Counted from the stretch's first letter, positions 34,601 to 47,099 are shown. The stretch is DNA of 64,000 nucleotides from Malus domestica (GCF_042453785.1 NC_091663.1:22590501-22654500), one strand, 5' to 3'. Made by a program: numbers and translations. Notes: generated by a model from the sequence alone, not told the origin.

Positions 34601-37227
34601 ATTCTTAATGCTCTTGTGAAAACAAAATATGGCGATACATTTTGATTCATTATGTTGTAATGGTACAGTGGTAAATGCGTACCAGTTGTTAAATTTGGTT
34701 TCTATTCCCCCAAGAGTTAACCAAAAGTCAGAATAATATGATTGCAAGTCTGCATGTTCATGAACGACAACATATTTGTTTGTAATAAGCAAGTCTCTCT
34801 TGTTCTATAATGAGTGATGAAAGTGTGTGGTAGAGAAGAGGATGGGACATTTTTAGAAGCCAGTGGAGAAACCGGTTCCTTGTCACATGGACATTTTTTT
34901 GAGACGAAAGTTCAGTTGACTTATCCATTTTCTAATATATATAACCTTCTGAAATATGTATGTATATATATGGGTGAGTACGTATATCTACAACATATGT
35001 CTGTCCACGGAACATGAAATCACTAATAAGATGGTTTCCAAGAGAAATGTAGTTCTCCTCCTTATCAAATAGGTTTCGGTTTAGATCACTTTGTGGGAGA
35101 AGCTTCCCTGAGAGTTAACTTCCAATTTCCTTATTGTAAGTTAAAAAAGCACATATGTTGGCCTGACCATGATAGTTGTTTCTTATGTTGTAATGTCTTG
35201 TCATCTTAATCTCTCATTCTGATGTTATGTTTTGCTATATGGTTAAATGCACTCAATCTACGAACTCTGAAACCTTAGAATCTGGTGCAATACTTGTGTT
35301 TCCTTGTTGAATTTAAGAAATGAGATTTCTTTAATGCTTAATGGTTAGTACTCAAGATTTCATATTATTCCATTACGTGGCCGGAACCAGTTTTTCATAA
35401 TTGGGGCCTCCCATGCCCATAAGTATAGTGTAGTCACTAAACATGTAGGTATATTGTTGTGTTCTCAATGCCATACATTTGCTTCATGTTGATGATGTTG
35501 TATATAAGGCAATGTTATGCCAGGCCTCTAAGGCTTTAACTGCCTTTTTAAAGATTTTATTGGCTTCTGCATGGGTTAAAATAGGGATTCTTTACTATTC
35601 CTCATTAATATTGTGGTGAATATTTCATTTATTTGTAAAAAAACATATTTAATTTCCGTTTACCCCTTAATTTCATCCAGCTATGGTATGTGCTTTCAAA
35701 GACTTTGGCTGAGGATGCTGCCTGGAAATTTGTAAAGGAGAAGGGTATTGACTTAGTTACAATTAACCCTGCAATGGTGATAGGTCCTCTGTTACAGCCA
35801 ACACTTAATACAAGTGCTGCAGCAGTTTTGAATGTTATTAAGGGTAACGTTTCTTTATTGGTGTATCGAATACTTCTTCATTTCAACAAGTAAAACGTTT
35901 TCTGCTCAAGAAGCTGGAAGAAAGACTAAATGTCTTAAATAGAACCTTGGGTGATAATATAAATGGACGTTTCTTCATGTTGAGTCAATGTGATGCTTAT
36001 GGTGGCCTTTTGTGCCCCATCTTCGTCTACTGTATATATTTAAAAAATAACTTAAAGTGTTGTTCGTTATCTCTTTCCTATTAGCGTCCCGACCAGAGGT
36101 GTTTTATATTTGTATCTGCAGTATCTTAACTGGATAGCGTTCAGCGAAACAAACAATGTTCAGTTAAATATATTAATAAAAAAGTTCCAACTATTAGTCT
36201 AACGCTTGGTGTGCTCATTCTCCATGAAGTACCTGATTATTTCTTCACTTCTTTGTGTGATGCAGGAGCTCGAACATTTCCAAATGCAAGTTTTGGATGG
36301 ATTAATGTTAAAGATGTTGCCAATGCACATATTCAAGCATTTGAGAGTCCTACCGCTAGTGGCAGATATTGTTTGGTGGAGACAGTTGCCCACTTCTCAG
36401 AAGTTGTGAGAATTTTACGTGAGCTGCACCCTACTTTGCAACTTCCAGAGAAGTAAGTCTTTGTGTCCCAGCCAATTTAAATTTGCTGGTAATAGTCACT
36501 TCATTTCCACACTAACACTGTCCCATGATTCGGATAATAATTGGTTTTATTTTATTTGTTTTCTTTTATACTGAATTGTATTTTACGACAAAAATCAGCA
36601 TTGCCGTATTTCAAACTTACATGGTATTTTTGGTTTTACCGGTTATTTTACATTCACAATGAGTATAGTGTTTCAAATACTACAATATGATCCTCATTCC
36701 CATGCTTCTAACTTTTCAATCACGCTGAAGTTGAAGTTGCTGCACTTTTACTGCCTACAGATGCTCTTCATTTAGTATTGCATACCTTGTGTTGCTAAAT
36801 TTTTTCACCATATCATGGAGCTCAAAGCAATAGAAATTTTCATAATCTTTCATTTTCTCGCGATCTGCAGGCTCACATCTTCGTTTTATGAAAATTAGAA
36901 GTAAAAACATAAATTCCTAGCATGACCTGCATTGTTCTTGATAGTGTGTGTTGATTCCTACATTCTTCGTTTCAGATGCTTTTAGAAACTATCGTAGGCC
37001 CCCTCATTTTCCAGGTGGTTTTAATGCGGTGGTTTCGTGAAAATTAATTGTGTTATTTCCCCTTTTCAACTGGCATTTCCAGGTGTGCGGACGACAAGCC
37101 TTTTGTGCCAACATATCAAGTCTCCAAGGAGAAGGCGAAAACCTTGGGTGTCGAATTTATTCCACTAGACGTTAGCCTCAAGGAAACAGTTGAAAGCTTG
37201 AAGGAAAAAGGTTTTGTCAGTTTCTGA
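31680..37227 (+). CDS. CCR/CAD-like short-chain reductase (phenylacetaldehyde or cinnamoyl-CoA reductase type)
   Basis: Six exons (31680-31800, 32872-33041, 34393-34584, 35681-35843, 36266-36452, 37083-37227) join in frame to give 325 residues. The NADP-binding Rossmann motif [12 protein letters not shown] is at residues 11-22. VLTSSIAAV holds the catalytic Ser, and the YxxxK catalytic pair is in [23 protein letters not shown] and [13 protein letters not shown] are typical of the extended SDR (DFR/CCR/PAR) family. The enzyme is expected to be cytosolic and to reduce aldehydes or hydroxycinnamoyl-CoA esters with NADPH. The classic CCR signature NWYCYGK is replaced here by the KLWYVLSK context, so true lignin CCR is less likely than a phenylacetaldehyde-reductase or 'CAD1'-type enzyme; a 325-residue apple protein of this type is known. 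All junctions are GT-AG and no lesion is seen. Confidence 0.92.
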
Positions 37228-39264
37228 GTCATTTCAGTACAGTGAAGATCTTTGCAATAAGTTCGGTCGCGGTGAAACATATTCGCTGCTTCCGGCCAGA
37301 CGAGAAGGAACCATAGAGTCCTGTCTATGTTTCACTTTGTGTTTCCGGTTTAGTGACTTGCACTCCAGCTTCGTCTTTTGGTTTGAGACTTACTCTCCAG
37401 CCTGTTGGTTCCTATATATATCACCAATGTGTCTGCAGAAGAGAGGAAATGGAGTATTGAATAAAAATCTTGGAGTACCCAGTCAACTCATCATAAGGAA
37501 TATGTGATAGAGAGAATGTAATCTAAAGAAGTTAGGTTCAAGAGACATTTCTCTTTCATACACGTTCAAGAGACATTTCTTTTTCATACACATATCCTAA
37601 AACGTTCTTGATAATTGACAATCTAGTAAGATTAATACATATTATGTCTTCTATCAAATAAAGAATGATTAGCTTGAGTCATTGCTATGAAAGACACCAA
37701 GACAAGTATCTAGGTGCTCAATAGAGAGTCAGTTCATTGAACATAATCAATCAGGAATTCTCATACTCATGTCATATGAGAACTCATTAGTTAGGATAAT
37801 ACAAAGTAGTCCTTCAACCTGAGACACCAAGGTTTTCTTGTAGACATGTTTTTTTATCATTTGATGATGCGTCATAACCACATGGTTTGCTTAGCACATT
37901 GTTGGATCGCCGATTTATTCAGAGAGGCATGTGAGTGTACAATAAATGATCTCTAACCTTCAAACTGTTAAAAGGAGAGTACTCTATGATATGATTCAAG
38001 AGTCTTTGGGTAGAGTACATGAATGTGATATGTGATTAAGAATATTGAAATAAAGAAGGACCATATTGCATTGCAATTCCAATTGAATAGATTCTTTGCC
38101 TCTTTAGCTCAGCTTAAGTATCCATGACATATTGCCAAGTGTCACTCATGGCTTGTGGAAGATGTAAAGATTTGCAATCACTAATCTTCATTAAAAGTAG
38201 AATTGAAAGGTAGTTTCAATTCACAACCGATTAGTAAGAGTTCTAATCTCCCACCATATCGCTAATTAGAACCTAATGTATCGTACATAGTGTAAGGTAA
38301 AGATTGAAGAATACAATGGAGTTAAGTAAGTACAATTAAATGGATTAATTGTTTATGTTTGGGATCAACTAATAAGTTAATTAATCAAACAAATAAATTC
38401 GTATTTGAACTGTCAAACCTATTAACTTAAATTCTATGACAACTTAAAATCAATGGGCCTAAAAGTTCCGTCAGACCATAAATTTATGGGCCCATCCAAG
38501 TCTGGTTACGTTAGGTGGACTATGGACATTGGAACATGGGCTCCGTTGTTAGGAAGCTTCCAGTACACCATCTGGCTTTCGGAAAATTTATGCAACCTAG
38601 TAAGTATGCATGGTTCGCATGTCCTATTTTACAGTATAGTGTTTGTATCAGACCAAAAAAGAAAGGAAATACAGAATAGTTTTTGTACAGCTGTATTTTA
38701 CGATGCATTTCGAAACTAGAAGAAGTGTGCATGCTTCACAAGTCCTATTTCTTCGTTGTTCATTTTTTTTTTTGGTTTAAAGACTAGTAAAAACTTTAAT
38801 TAAAGATTACTACTACCCAAAAAAATATTCAAATATATTGTGATGACCCATCTAAAATTCCCATCTGGATAATGTATATCATACGCTAATTTAGATAAGT
38901 ATTTAGCCATACAAGGGTCATTAATCTCATTTGTGTGATATCTATCATACAGACGACCAATTAAAACATCACCAATTAAAAAATATTATACACGTGATAA
39001 TTATCATTAAAATTCATTTTCATAAGTATATTCTCCAATAACCAACCAAAACTGTTATCCACGCGATAATTACCACATAAATTCAATTTCGAAATATATT
39101 CTCCGGTGACCAATCAGAGCTAGGGTTTCATCTCAAAATATCTAGAAAGCCGGAGTCTGTTATATAAATTAGTTTCCGGATACAACTCTTCCACAAAAGA
39201 AAATTTTCTCCACGAGTAAAATTAAAAGAGAGAGAATTAGTCAGTCATACTTGCGTCTCTGTCA
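37228..39264. other. Intergenic; possible LTR-element relic
   Basis: Reductase 3'UTR comes first, then a local duplication of TTCAAGAGACATTTCT (about 37538 and 37565). 37630-38450 resembles untranslated retroelement sequence but has no terminal repeats or coding motif I can define. The last part is the NAC promoter and 5'UTR. Confidence 0.4.
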
Positions 39265-39994
39265 ATGTCTTCTCCCTCAGAGAGTCCAACTATGGAGCCT
39301 GTTGAGCAAAGTCATCCGGATCACAAGGCTTCTGTTACTATTATTACTCAACAGGTGGCTTCTTACAGCCTTAGCCCTAACAAGCAATCACCTGCACAAG
39401 GTGGTCAAGGTCAATTCACTCCGACGAGCGAGACTGGTGTTTCTTTGACAACCAACGTGTCAGCCGCCGCTGGCGGCACAGATCATGAGCTTTCGGAAGA
39501 TGAGGCAAACAGTTTGCATAACAACCTGATAAAGGATCAAGATGAATTTTTCAATTCCTTCCCACCTGGCTATAGGTTCAACCCATTTGATGGCGAACTT
39601 ATTGTGCATTATCTCATGAAAAAGGTCTTGGATCAGCCCTTGCCGCCAAACCGGATCTTTGAAGTTAACCTATACCGCTACAATCCCGAAGTGCTTGCTG
39701 GTATTGTATATGTTCTTAAGTATATATGGTTCAATTATATTTTGCATTGATAATCTTTTGAATGGTACTATATATGTGTGAGAGATATTTTATGAAGAAA
39801 TTTTGCCTAGATCGATGTTATTTAGCACTGCCTTGTTATCCTTTACTTGTTTTAGCAAAGTTTTGATACATAATTGATTAAAGGTCCTCATATTACTACT
39901 TTAGTTAAAGTAAAGATTAATTATTATCTTCATGTTGTTTTTGCTTAATTTGTTTCTTTTGTTATATACTATATTTATCAACACATCAAAATTG

Positions 39995-40036
<42 letters not shown>

Positions 40037-41476
40037 TGGTACTATATATGTGTGAGAGATATTTTATGAACAAATTTTGCCTAGATCGATGTTATTTAGC
40101 ACTGCTTTGTTATCCTTTACTTGTTTTAGCAAAGGTTTGATGCATAATTGATTAAAGGTCCTCATATTACTACTTTAGTTAAAGTAAATATTAATTACTA
40201 TCTTCATGTTGTTTTTGCTTAATTTGTTTCTTTTGTTATACACTATTTTTATTAACACATCAAAATTGTTATATATATATATGTATATATTCTAGTTTGT
40301 TGGTGAAACTTTTAGATGATCAGAATTGATTACCATATAAAAAATCTGTAACTGTTTGTGTAAAACAGAAAAATATGAGAAATATGGGGACAAATGGTAT
40401 TTTTTTACTCCAAGGGACCGGAAGTATCGCAATGGAAGTCGCCCAAAGAGGGCAGCTGGGGATGGATATTGGAAGGCGACCGGAGCTGACAAGGAAGTGA
40501 AGTCATCTGATGGAGCTGTTGTTGGATCGAGAAAGGCTCTGGTTTTCTATAGGGGCAAACCCCCAAAGGGTGACAAAACCAACTGGATCATGCATGAGTT
40601 TAAAGTCAAGGATTCTCCTGTTCGAAGCAGAAGGGGTGAGAATGACATGAGGGTACGTAAATTCTTATTCTTCTATATTAGTTGGGTCGACGCATGAACC
40701 CTCAGTTCCGTCTTAATATTTAACTAATAAATCGTCAAATTTTCATTTTAGCATTTTAATATGGTACAGTTCACTATTTTGAATATACAAACATCGTACA
40801 ATTTTAGACCTGCAGTGCATATATATTTTCAAATGCATATGCCAAATAAAGGACTCATATCAAAAGTCAGAATAATGAAGAAACATGGATTCCTATAAAA
40901 TTTGGGGTGCTTACTATAATTATATTTGTTTTCTTGCAGTTGGATAATTGGGTACTCTGTAGAATTTATAAGAAGGATGGTCAAAATGGCAAAAGATGTG
41001 AAAGTCGAAATCATGCTGAAATACATTCTCCATTTCCGCATAGAATAAATGACGAAAGCATGGAGATTGAGATGAGTGGAGATATTGTTGATCCTTTACA
41101 TGAGTATGATCCTGCACTGGAGTATGACCATAAATACTCATATAAAGCATATCCTCATATGACACCTCTGCCAAATATTTCCGGTGGGCTGCCAGTTAAC
41201 ATGATTAGCAATAATCGAATTCAGTCTGTTGAAGCAGCCTCTATGAATGCTGGGAGCTACTATGCAAATATGGGGTACTCGCAACCAATATGCGTTAGAC
41301 CTCCATCGATGTCTTCTGAGAGTGTTCTTGGGCCTTACAGATATATAGATGAATCAACTATTCTTCAAGATGACATGATGTTCGGCATGAAGGGGTTCGA
41401 ACATAGCCTTTACAGTACAAATAATTATGCAGGGCAATTCTCAGCTTTGGATCATGTTTTTCCTTATACGGAATAA
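39265..41476 (+). CDS. NAC domain transcription factor with long N-terminal extension
   Basis: Exons 39265-39700, 40369-40652 and 40940-41476 join in frame to give 418 residues. A Ser/Thr/Gln-rich extension of ~98 residues precedes the NAC domain (about 99-255). Subdomain A reads [19 protein letters not shown], with FDGEL where most NACs have TDEEL. Then come [59 protein letters not shown] and, at the start of exon 3, [11 protein letters not shown]. Both introns fall at usual NAC positions. The ~165-residue C-terminal part is Tyr/Met/Ser-rich and is the likely regulatory region. The protein should act in the nucleus and bind CGT[G/A]-core sites. The subgroup and targets cannot be read from the sequence. 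Confidence 0.92.
39763..40290. repeat. Tandem duplication in NAC intron 1 around an (AT)n tract
   Basis: Two near-identical copies start at TGGTACTATATATGTGTG (39763 and 40037; period 274). They share TTTTGCCTAGATCGATGTTA and AAAGGTCCTCATATTACTAC. Each ends in (TA)n; the longer tract is about 39997-40034. Confidence 0.9.
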
Positions 41477-42532
41477 CATCCCATCATTGATCGATGGAAC
41501 TTATCAACTTTTGTTGCTATCATCTGCTTTTGCTATGAATTTTAGGGTTTAGGGCGGATTTAGCTAGTCAGTTAGTTTTTGGAACGTGTTTGTTAGTAGC
41601 TCTCAACCATCTAACGGAAGTTTATTAAGGTTTATATTGCGCTACTTGGATTTATCTATGATTAAAGTACTTTATTTGTTTTTATAGTACTAGCAAGTAA
41701 CTGATTATCTGCTATGAATTATGAATTCCGAATGTAAAAACAAATTTCTTGTAAAAAATATCAAAGGAAGTAGCGCGTCCTTTGTTGTGTAATTGGTTTA
41801 CATATTGATCACCAGAATGCAATAATTGTATGGGCAGAAATTATATTCAGAAATGAATTTTTGCCATTGTGTCTCATAGTAGTTTTTTTTTGTTAAATGT
41901 GTCTCATAGTAGTTGAGACGGGCGAAAGTCACCTATATGAATTTTCTGCCCATGTTCGGCACTTAGTTTTCACCATCAGGGAGTTAGCCTTCTCAACACC
42001 TACTATTATTCTAGCTTCTGTTTGGTTGCTAAGACAAATGGAAAAGAAAAAGTGTACATATGAAGTTTGAATTTCACTGTTTCGCTCTGTCAGTTTGCTC
42101 TAAGGGTTTCGAAAGTTGAGGTATTAATTTTTTATTTTCTTTAGCGATGTCTTCTAGCATGAATTCTATATCATTAATTATCTGCTCTTTAACTTCTTGT
42201 TTTTAGTTTTCTAGTTATTTGTTTGCTTGCTGGGAAAATGAAGGTGAAAATGTAGCTGCCTAAATAATTGGCATTCAACTCTGTTATACGGTGATTTTTC
42301 TCTTTAAAAAATTTATTTGATTTGAAAACTGTTTAGTTATTCATGTTGTCTAAAATAAACCAACAGCAAATAACAAACCGTCAATTTCATTTGATTCATA
42401 ATAGAGAATAACTTTGTTTTTTTTTTCAACCCAAGAAAATGTCCTTTTCCCCTTCGTAGAATGTAGAAATGCTATCAATGCTCATAAACTAAGACTCAAC
42501 AGAGGTTTTATATACTTCTAATTAGACCTGGC
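41477..42532. other. NAC 3' flank, no gene seen
   Basis: This is 3'UTR followed by AT-rich spacer, with a short duplication of TGTGTCTCATAGTAGTT (about 41869 and 41899) around a poly-T run. No coding region is recognised. Confidence 0.5.
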
Positions 42533-43925
42533 ATTCATATATATCGTGTTTTTTGTATTCGTGTCATATCCGATATCATAACGAGTTGTGTCGTATAACA
42601 CTCGTTAAAATAAATGGGTAATATGACCCGACTCGTTAATATTATCAGGTAATATGACCCAACCTATTACTTGTTGAGAAAAATATATTTTAAATCAATA
42701 AATAATGAAAATGAAAAATATGATGATAATACTAAGTTAGTATATACATACCACATCGTCACATAAATATTACTACAAAACATAAAATTAAAAAAAAAAC
42801 ATTTGTCTTTCAAGTATTATATACCCCAAAATAAGAGCCTAAAGAAAAAACATTAGTGCATGCTACAAAATACCAAATATTCAAGGATATGCAAAATAAA
42901 GGGAGTTTCATTTTAAGGTTGAGGAATCTTACACGTTTTTTACAATAAAGCCCCTCAATTTTCATTAATCACCAAGGGAAATGGTATTGGAACTTTGACT
43001 TGATATATTGTTTTTAAGGGTTATATTGACAATGTTTTCATTAAAGCTTTCCACATTAGCACTCTCTTCCGCATAAACTAAGCATCAAAACCCAAACATT
43101 ATAAACCATTCAAATTATGGTTTTGCACTCAAATAATTATTATTAATTTTGCACTCAAATAAAAACCACTATTCATGAGATTTGGACGGCTTTAAAATTT
43201 TAAACGACCAACCATCGTCTAAGCATAGAGGATGCAATCACAAGCATTTATATATGCTTTTACATTTTTCAGACTTGTACATTAATGATTATGAATTTTA
43301 TTTATTTTGAAATCCCTTAAAAATACTATTCATGAGGGTTTGTATGTTTTTAAAAATTCAAACGATGATGTACCCATTCTCAAAGCGTAGAGAATGCGAT
43401 CACGAGTGTTTGCATATATTTTTTTCACATTTTTTCATACTTGTAAATTAATTATTATAACTTTTTAAATGTGTTTGGTATTTTTAAATTAATTGATATT
43501 TTTTTAATGTGTTTTATAATTTTTTTAATCTCACACTTTGCCTATAGTATACTGTAAAGATAAATAAATAAATTAAACTTAAAATTTTAAAATTTATATA
43601 GAATAATAATACAACAATACATATTTAATATGAAATATTTACATATTCACAATAGCTATTGTATTCTATAGTAAGTTTTTTTAGTAGTTAAAAAGATTAA
43701 ATCATCAAAATAACATTTTTCTTATCGTGTCGAAACAGATTACCTGCATGTCACTCTCGTGTAAACCTGTTAAGGACCCGTTATTAACGGATTCTTATCG
43801 TGTGACTCGATAACGACCCAATTAGTTATCGTGTCGATCCGAAACTTGTTATTTTCGTATCGTTTACATGTCGTGTTAACAGATCGTGTAAGAAATTGCT
43901 AGGTCTACTTCTATCGGTAACATAC
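42525..43925. mobile_element. hAT-like non-autonomous element
   Basis: The body 42533-43917 starts TAGACCTGGCATTC and ends GAAATTGCTAGGTCTA, imperfect terminal inverted repeats. Flanks CTTCTAAT (42525-42532) and CTTCTATC (43918-43925) fit an 8-bp duplication with two mismatches. Subterminal regions repeat GTGTCG/CGTGTC motifs. The centre is AT-rich and non-coding, with a direct duplication of ~157-bp period starting ATTCATGAG (43171 and 43328). Confidence 0.65.
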
Positions 43926-44196
43926 ATGGAAAAACTACTGTACGGTGGCAGATAAATGCAATATAAGTAAGATAAATCCATCCTAGTCCACATCAAAATT
44001 ATGAGTCCGTCATGACCACCTATGTTAAAGAAATGGCCAATGTGGTCAACAAAAAATAGAACAAATAACGTTAACGCAAGTTATTCACTTATTTCATACT
44101 CATCCCACACTCATCTGAATTATGAGGAAAGGTCAATAAGCTTCACGTTGTACTAAAAATATGTGCGGTATTGAAAGTCAATTCTGATGAAAATAT

Positions 44197-45664
44197 TGTT
44201 GGAAAATATTAATATTTAGGTTTATTTTAGTACTTGGAGTTTTGCTTGTTAATTTAGGACTTGAGCCTAACCCATCCGAGTTAGAATTTCTTTAGTTTAG
44301 TTCTCTATAAATATTGCTTGTAATTTAGTTTGAAAAATAAGTCATTCACAATGTAGCCTCTTAGAGTTTATGTAGTCGTCTTGGCGATTTTGTAGCGTTT
44401 GATATCAATAATATTTCTAGTTTTGTAATCTGTTTGTTTGTTCATTGTGGTATGCGCACTCTGATATTCAACTTGGTATCAGAGCAGGTTTGATCCTTTG
44501 GGATCAGTCTGCTTTGGTTTGGTATCAATTTGTTGGTTGAAAATTGTTTGGTTTGGTTTCGGATCTTGATTAGGCTTCTACTTATGTTCGATATGGTGAA
44601 TGCATATTTTTTTTTCTGTCTCCGTTTGAAATCGGTTTGTTTGTCTTTATTGTCTCCGCTGTTCCTTTACTTTAGTTGTCAAATGATAGTTTGAAATAGA
44701 AAATATCAGGAACTGAAACAGCGCCCAGCCGCGCCGTAGTTTGAAGATTGAATTCGTGAAACGAGATCGCATCGACCTGCCCGCACTGCACCACCTGCTT
44801 CATCTACCCACCAGTCGCGACACCACCTTCATCAGCACCCTATCCATTTTCTACACCCGTCCGCAATCGTATCCGCACCAACTCGTTCTGCAATGTACAA
44901 TGGAATTGATTGCTACATTGTTTTACGTGATCAGGAGAAGACCCCCGGTAAAAAGAAAAGAAAAGAAAAGAAAAGCAAAAGAAAAAAAGGTACAAATAAA
45001 AAAAAAGGAAAAGTAAATTCATTGGCCTGTGAGGAGGATTGTTTTGTTGGGTCATTTGTTGTGTACGCAAGAGTTCTGTTGGACCAATGATCACTCGAGT
45101 GCTTGGACTGGTCTCGAGTGATGTTGTGGACAGAGTAAATAAGATTTTTGTTTGTTTGTTTGTTTGGAAGTTGGAATTTGCACTGGCATGGAAATCTGGC
45201 ATTAGCATTGGCATTGGTATTAACATTGGCATTGGTATTAGCATTGGCATTGGCATTGGCATTGACATTGGTATTAGCACTGGCATTGACATTGGCACTA
45301 ACACTGGAATTTGGAGTCTTGCACCCACTTCTGCTTGTTGGCAAACTCATTTCGTTTACCGCCATGAGTTTGACCCCGGGAGGGGGGGTGTTGGAAAATA
45401 TTAGTATTTAGGTTTATTTTAGTACTTGGGGTTTTGCTTGTTAGTTTAGGACTTGGACCTAACCCATCCGAGTTAGGATTTCTTAGATTTAGTTCTCTAT
45501 AAATATTGTTTGTAATTTAGTTTGAAAAATAAGTCATTCACAATGTAGCCTCTTGGAGTTTATGTAGCCGTCTCGGCGTTTTTATAGTGTTTGATATTAA
45601 TAATATTTCTAGTTTTGTAATCCGTTTGTTCGTTCATTGTGGTATGCTCTCTCTAATATTCAAC
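44197..45664 (+). mobile_element. Short non-autonomous LTR retroelement (TRIM/small LARD type)
   Basis: LTRs of about 276 bp (44197-44472 and 45389-45664) flank a 916-bp interior with no gag or pol. A primer site TGGTATCAGAGCAGG (iMet type, typical of copia) starts at 44474. A polypurine tract GGGAGGGGGGG directly precedes the right LTR. The LTRs differ by about two dozen bases by eye, so the insertion is not recent. No target duplication is clear. 44700-44900 looks like ordinary coding-type sequence and may be captured, but I recognise no family. Confidence 0.8.
45201..45309 (+). repeat. Hexanucleotide repeat (ATTGGC/ATTGGT)n inside the TRIM
   Basis: About 18 imperfect hexamers, mainly GGCATT. 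On the minus strand they read as an Asn/Ala alternation (NANANA). Confidence 0.85.
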
Positions 45665-45709
45665 TACTCAAACACATCTTTTGGCGAGAGAGAGAGAGGA
45701 ACAATTTTA

Positions 45710-47087
45710 TTAACATGTTGATAGCTTGTCGATGAAATCCTTCACCTCCTAAATAAAAAAGGAAGACTCCTTTAGCTCAGGAAAAACATAAAATCCATGA
45801 AACGAATTTGGGTACTCGATCAAGTAAGCTTGTATCCCCTTTTTCTTCAATCCCTGGTAGTACATCTTTTGCCAGTCTTGTAACGGATCGAAACCTCCCA
45901 TGAAAACAATCGTGGCCGGAAACTTGACCCCCAAGATACCGCTTGACTCTGGCCCAAACACGTTCACCACCGCGTGGTCCCTATTCGATCCCTCCGGCAG
46001 AAACGCCTTCCAATACCAGTCAGTCTGCTCCAAAGTGATCGCCAAGCCCTCTTTTGCAAGCCTTGTTTCCGATTCGGTCCTTTCTTTCCCGCCAAAAACA
46101 TGGCTGTATCGCTATTAGTCCCATCACCCTCATCTGGCAAAACTCATGCTCGCTCGTCTTGATTACCACGTGGTGGGCCAGGTTGCCGCCAGCGCTGTCT
46201 CCGGCGAGGAAACACCGGGTGATGTCAACGTTGTTGAGATCAAGACCCTCAATTCTTGTTGTGTCAATGAATTTGAGGACGTCCATGCTGTCTTCGTATT
46301 GGGAAGGATACCGATGCTCCGGCGCATGGCGGTAGTTGACGGAGATGATGACGGCAGGGAGTTTGGTGGCGAGACGTTTGCAGAGGTCGTTGTAGGGTTG
46401 TGAGTTGGCAGAAAAGAACACGAATCCACCACCGTGGAAGTAGATAACGAGTGGGAGCTTGGAGGCAGGGTCGGTGGTGGTGGGGACGTAGAGGCGGAAC
46501 CAGAGGTTGCGGGAAGGGTCCACCATTACGTCGGGGGTTTTGACCGCGTTGTTGGGTTTGTCCGAAGGCAAGGCTTTGAAGTCGAATAGGCTCATAAGAC
46601 GGCGGTTAACAGTGCCATTGGAGCGGCGAACGGCGTCGATGACGGTAGTCAGGATGGAGATTAAGAGACGGACACAATGGCGGAGCTAGAAATTTTTTTC
46701 CGGGTGGGCTAGCTTAAAGATTTAAATCTTTATAAACAAAGAAAAAATTTCACAGTATCAACTAGCTTAAGAAAATTTTCATAAGTAAGCCAAGAATTTT
46801 CGTTATTCAAACAAATTCAAACTTGTACATGTACAAGAAGCGATGAAAACAAGATATGAGAAAAAAAGATTGTTTGTAAACTGTATTAAATAATTAAACC
46901 GAGAGAATTCGAATCAATAACTAAATATATGGTGTGCTACATTCGAAAATCAGTAAAAATTACATGTAAAATTTTATTTTCTACCGAAAGCTACCTAGGT
47001 TACAGCCCAGGATAGCCCTTAATGTGGCTCCGCCGGTGGACGGACCTTGCATGGAAGGTTCGGCGATATGGGGTTGTTTTGGGTCAT
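45710..47087 (-). pseudogene. Carboxylesterase (CXE, alpha/beta-hydrolase) pseudogene with three lesions
   Basis: The minus-strand start ATG at 47087 gives MTQNNPISPNLPCKVR. It is interrupted at codon 17 by an inserted element (46675-47038) and resumes as LLISILTTVIDAVRRSNGTV then NRRLMSLFDFK. The oxyanion motif HGGGF, the nucleophile GDSAGGN, and the Asp and His of the triad (GGFDPLQDW; NSFHGFY) are all present. A one-base loss in a T run near 46098 shifts the frame after IQPC. A TAG at 45749-45751 truncates the last ~13 codons, whose sequence EVKDFIDKLS is still readable up to TAA 45710-45712. It is single-exon with an ancestral length of ~325 residues, like the CXE6/18-type family (GID1-related esterases without gibberellin receptor function). 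An intact copy would hydrolyse small esters; this one should be dead. Confidence 0.88.
46675..47038. mobile_element. hAT-like MITE inside the carboxylesterase gene
   Basis: The ~364-bp element has imperfect terminal inverted repeats: CAATGGCGGAGCTAG at the left and, read inverted at the right, CACCGGCGGAGCCACA. Flanks GACGGACA (46667-46674) and GACGGACC (47039-47046) fit an 8-bp duplication with one mismatch. It is non-coding and AT-rich inside. Removing it rejoins the esterase frame exactly. Confidence 0.8.
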
Positions 47088-47099
47088 CTTGCTCTTTCT

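Noticed and set aside
34673..34700. Possible tRNA-like sequence in a reductase intron
   Set aside because: GTGGTAAATGCGTACC-like sequence is reminiscent of tRNA arms, but no cloverleaf with acceptor stem can be made.
44931..45365. Minus-strand Asn/Ala-repeat protein
   Set aside because: It arises from a hexanucleotide repeat inside a non-autonomous LTR element, with no start context or homology.
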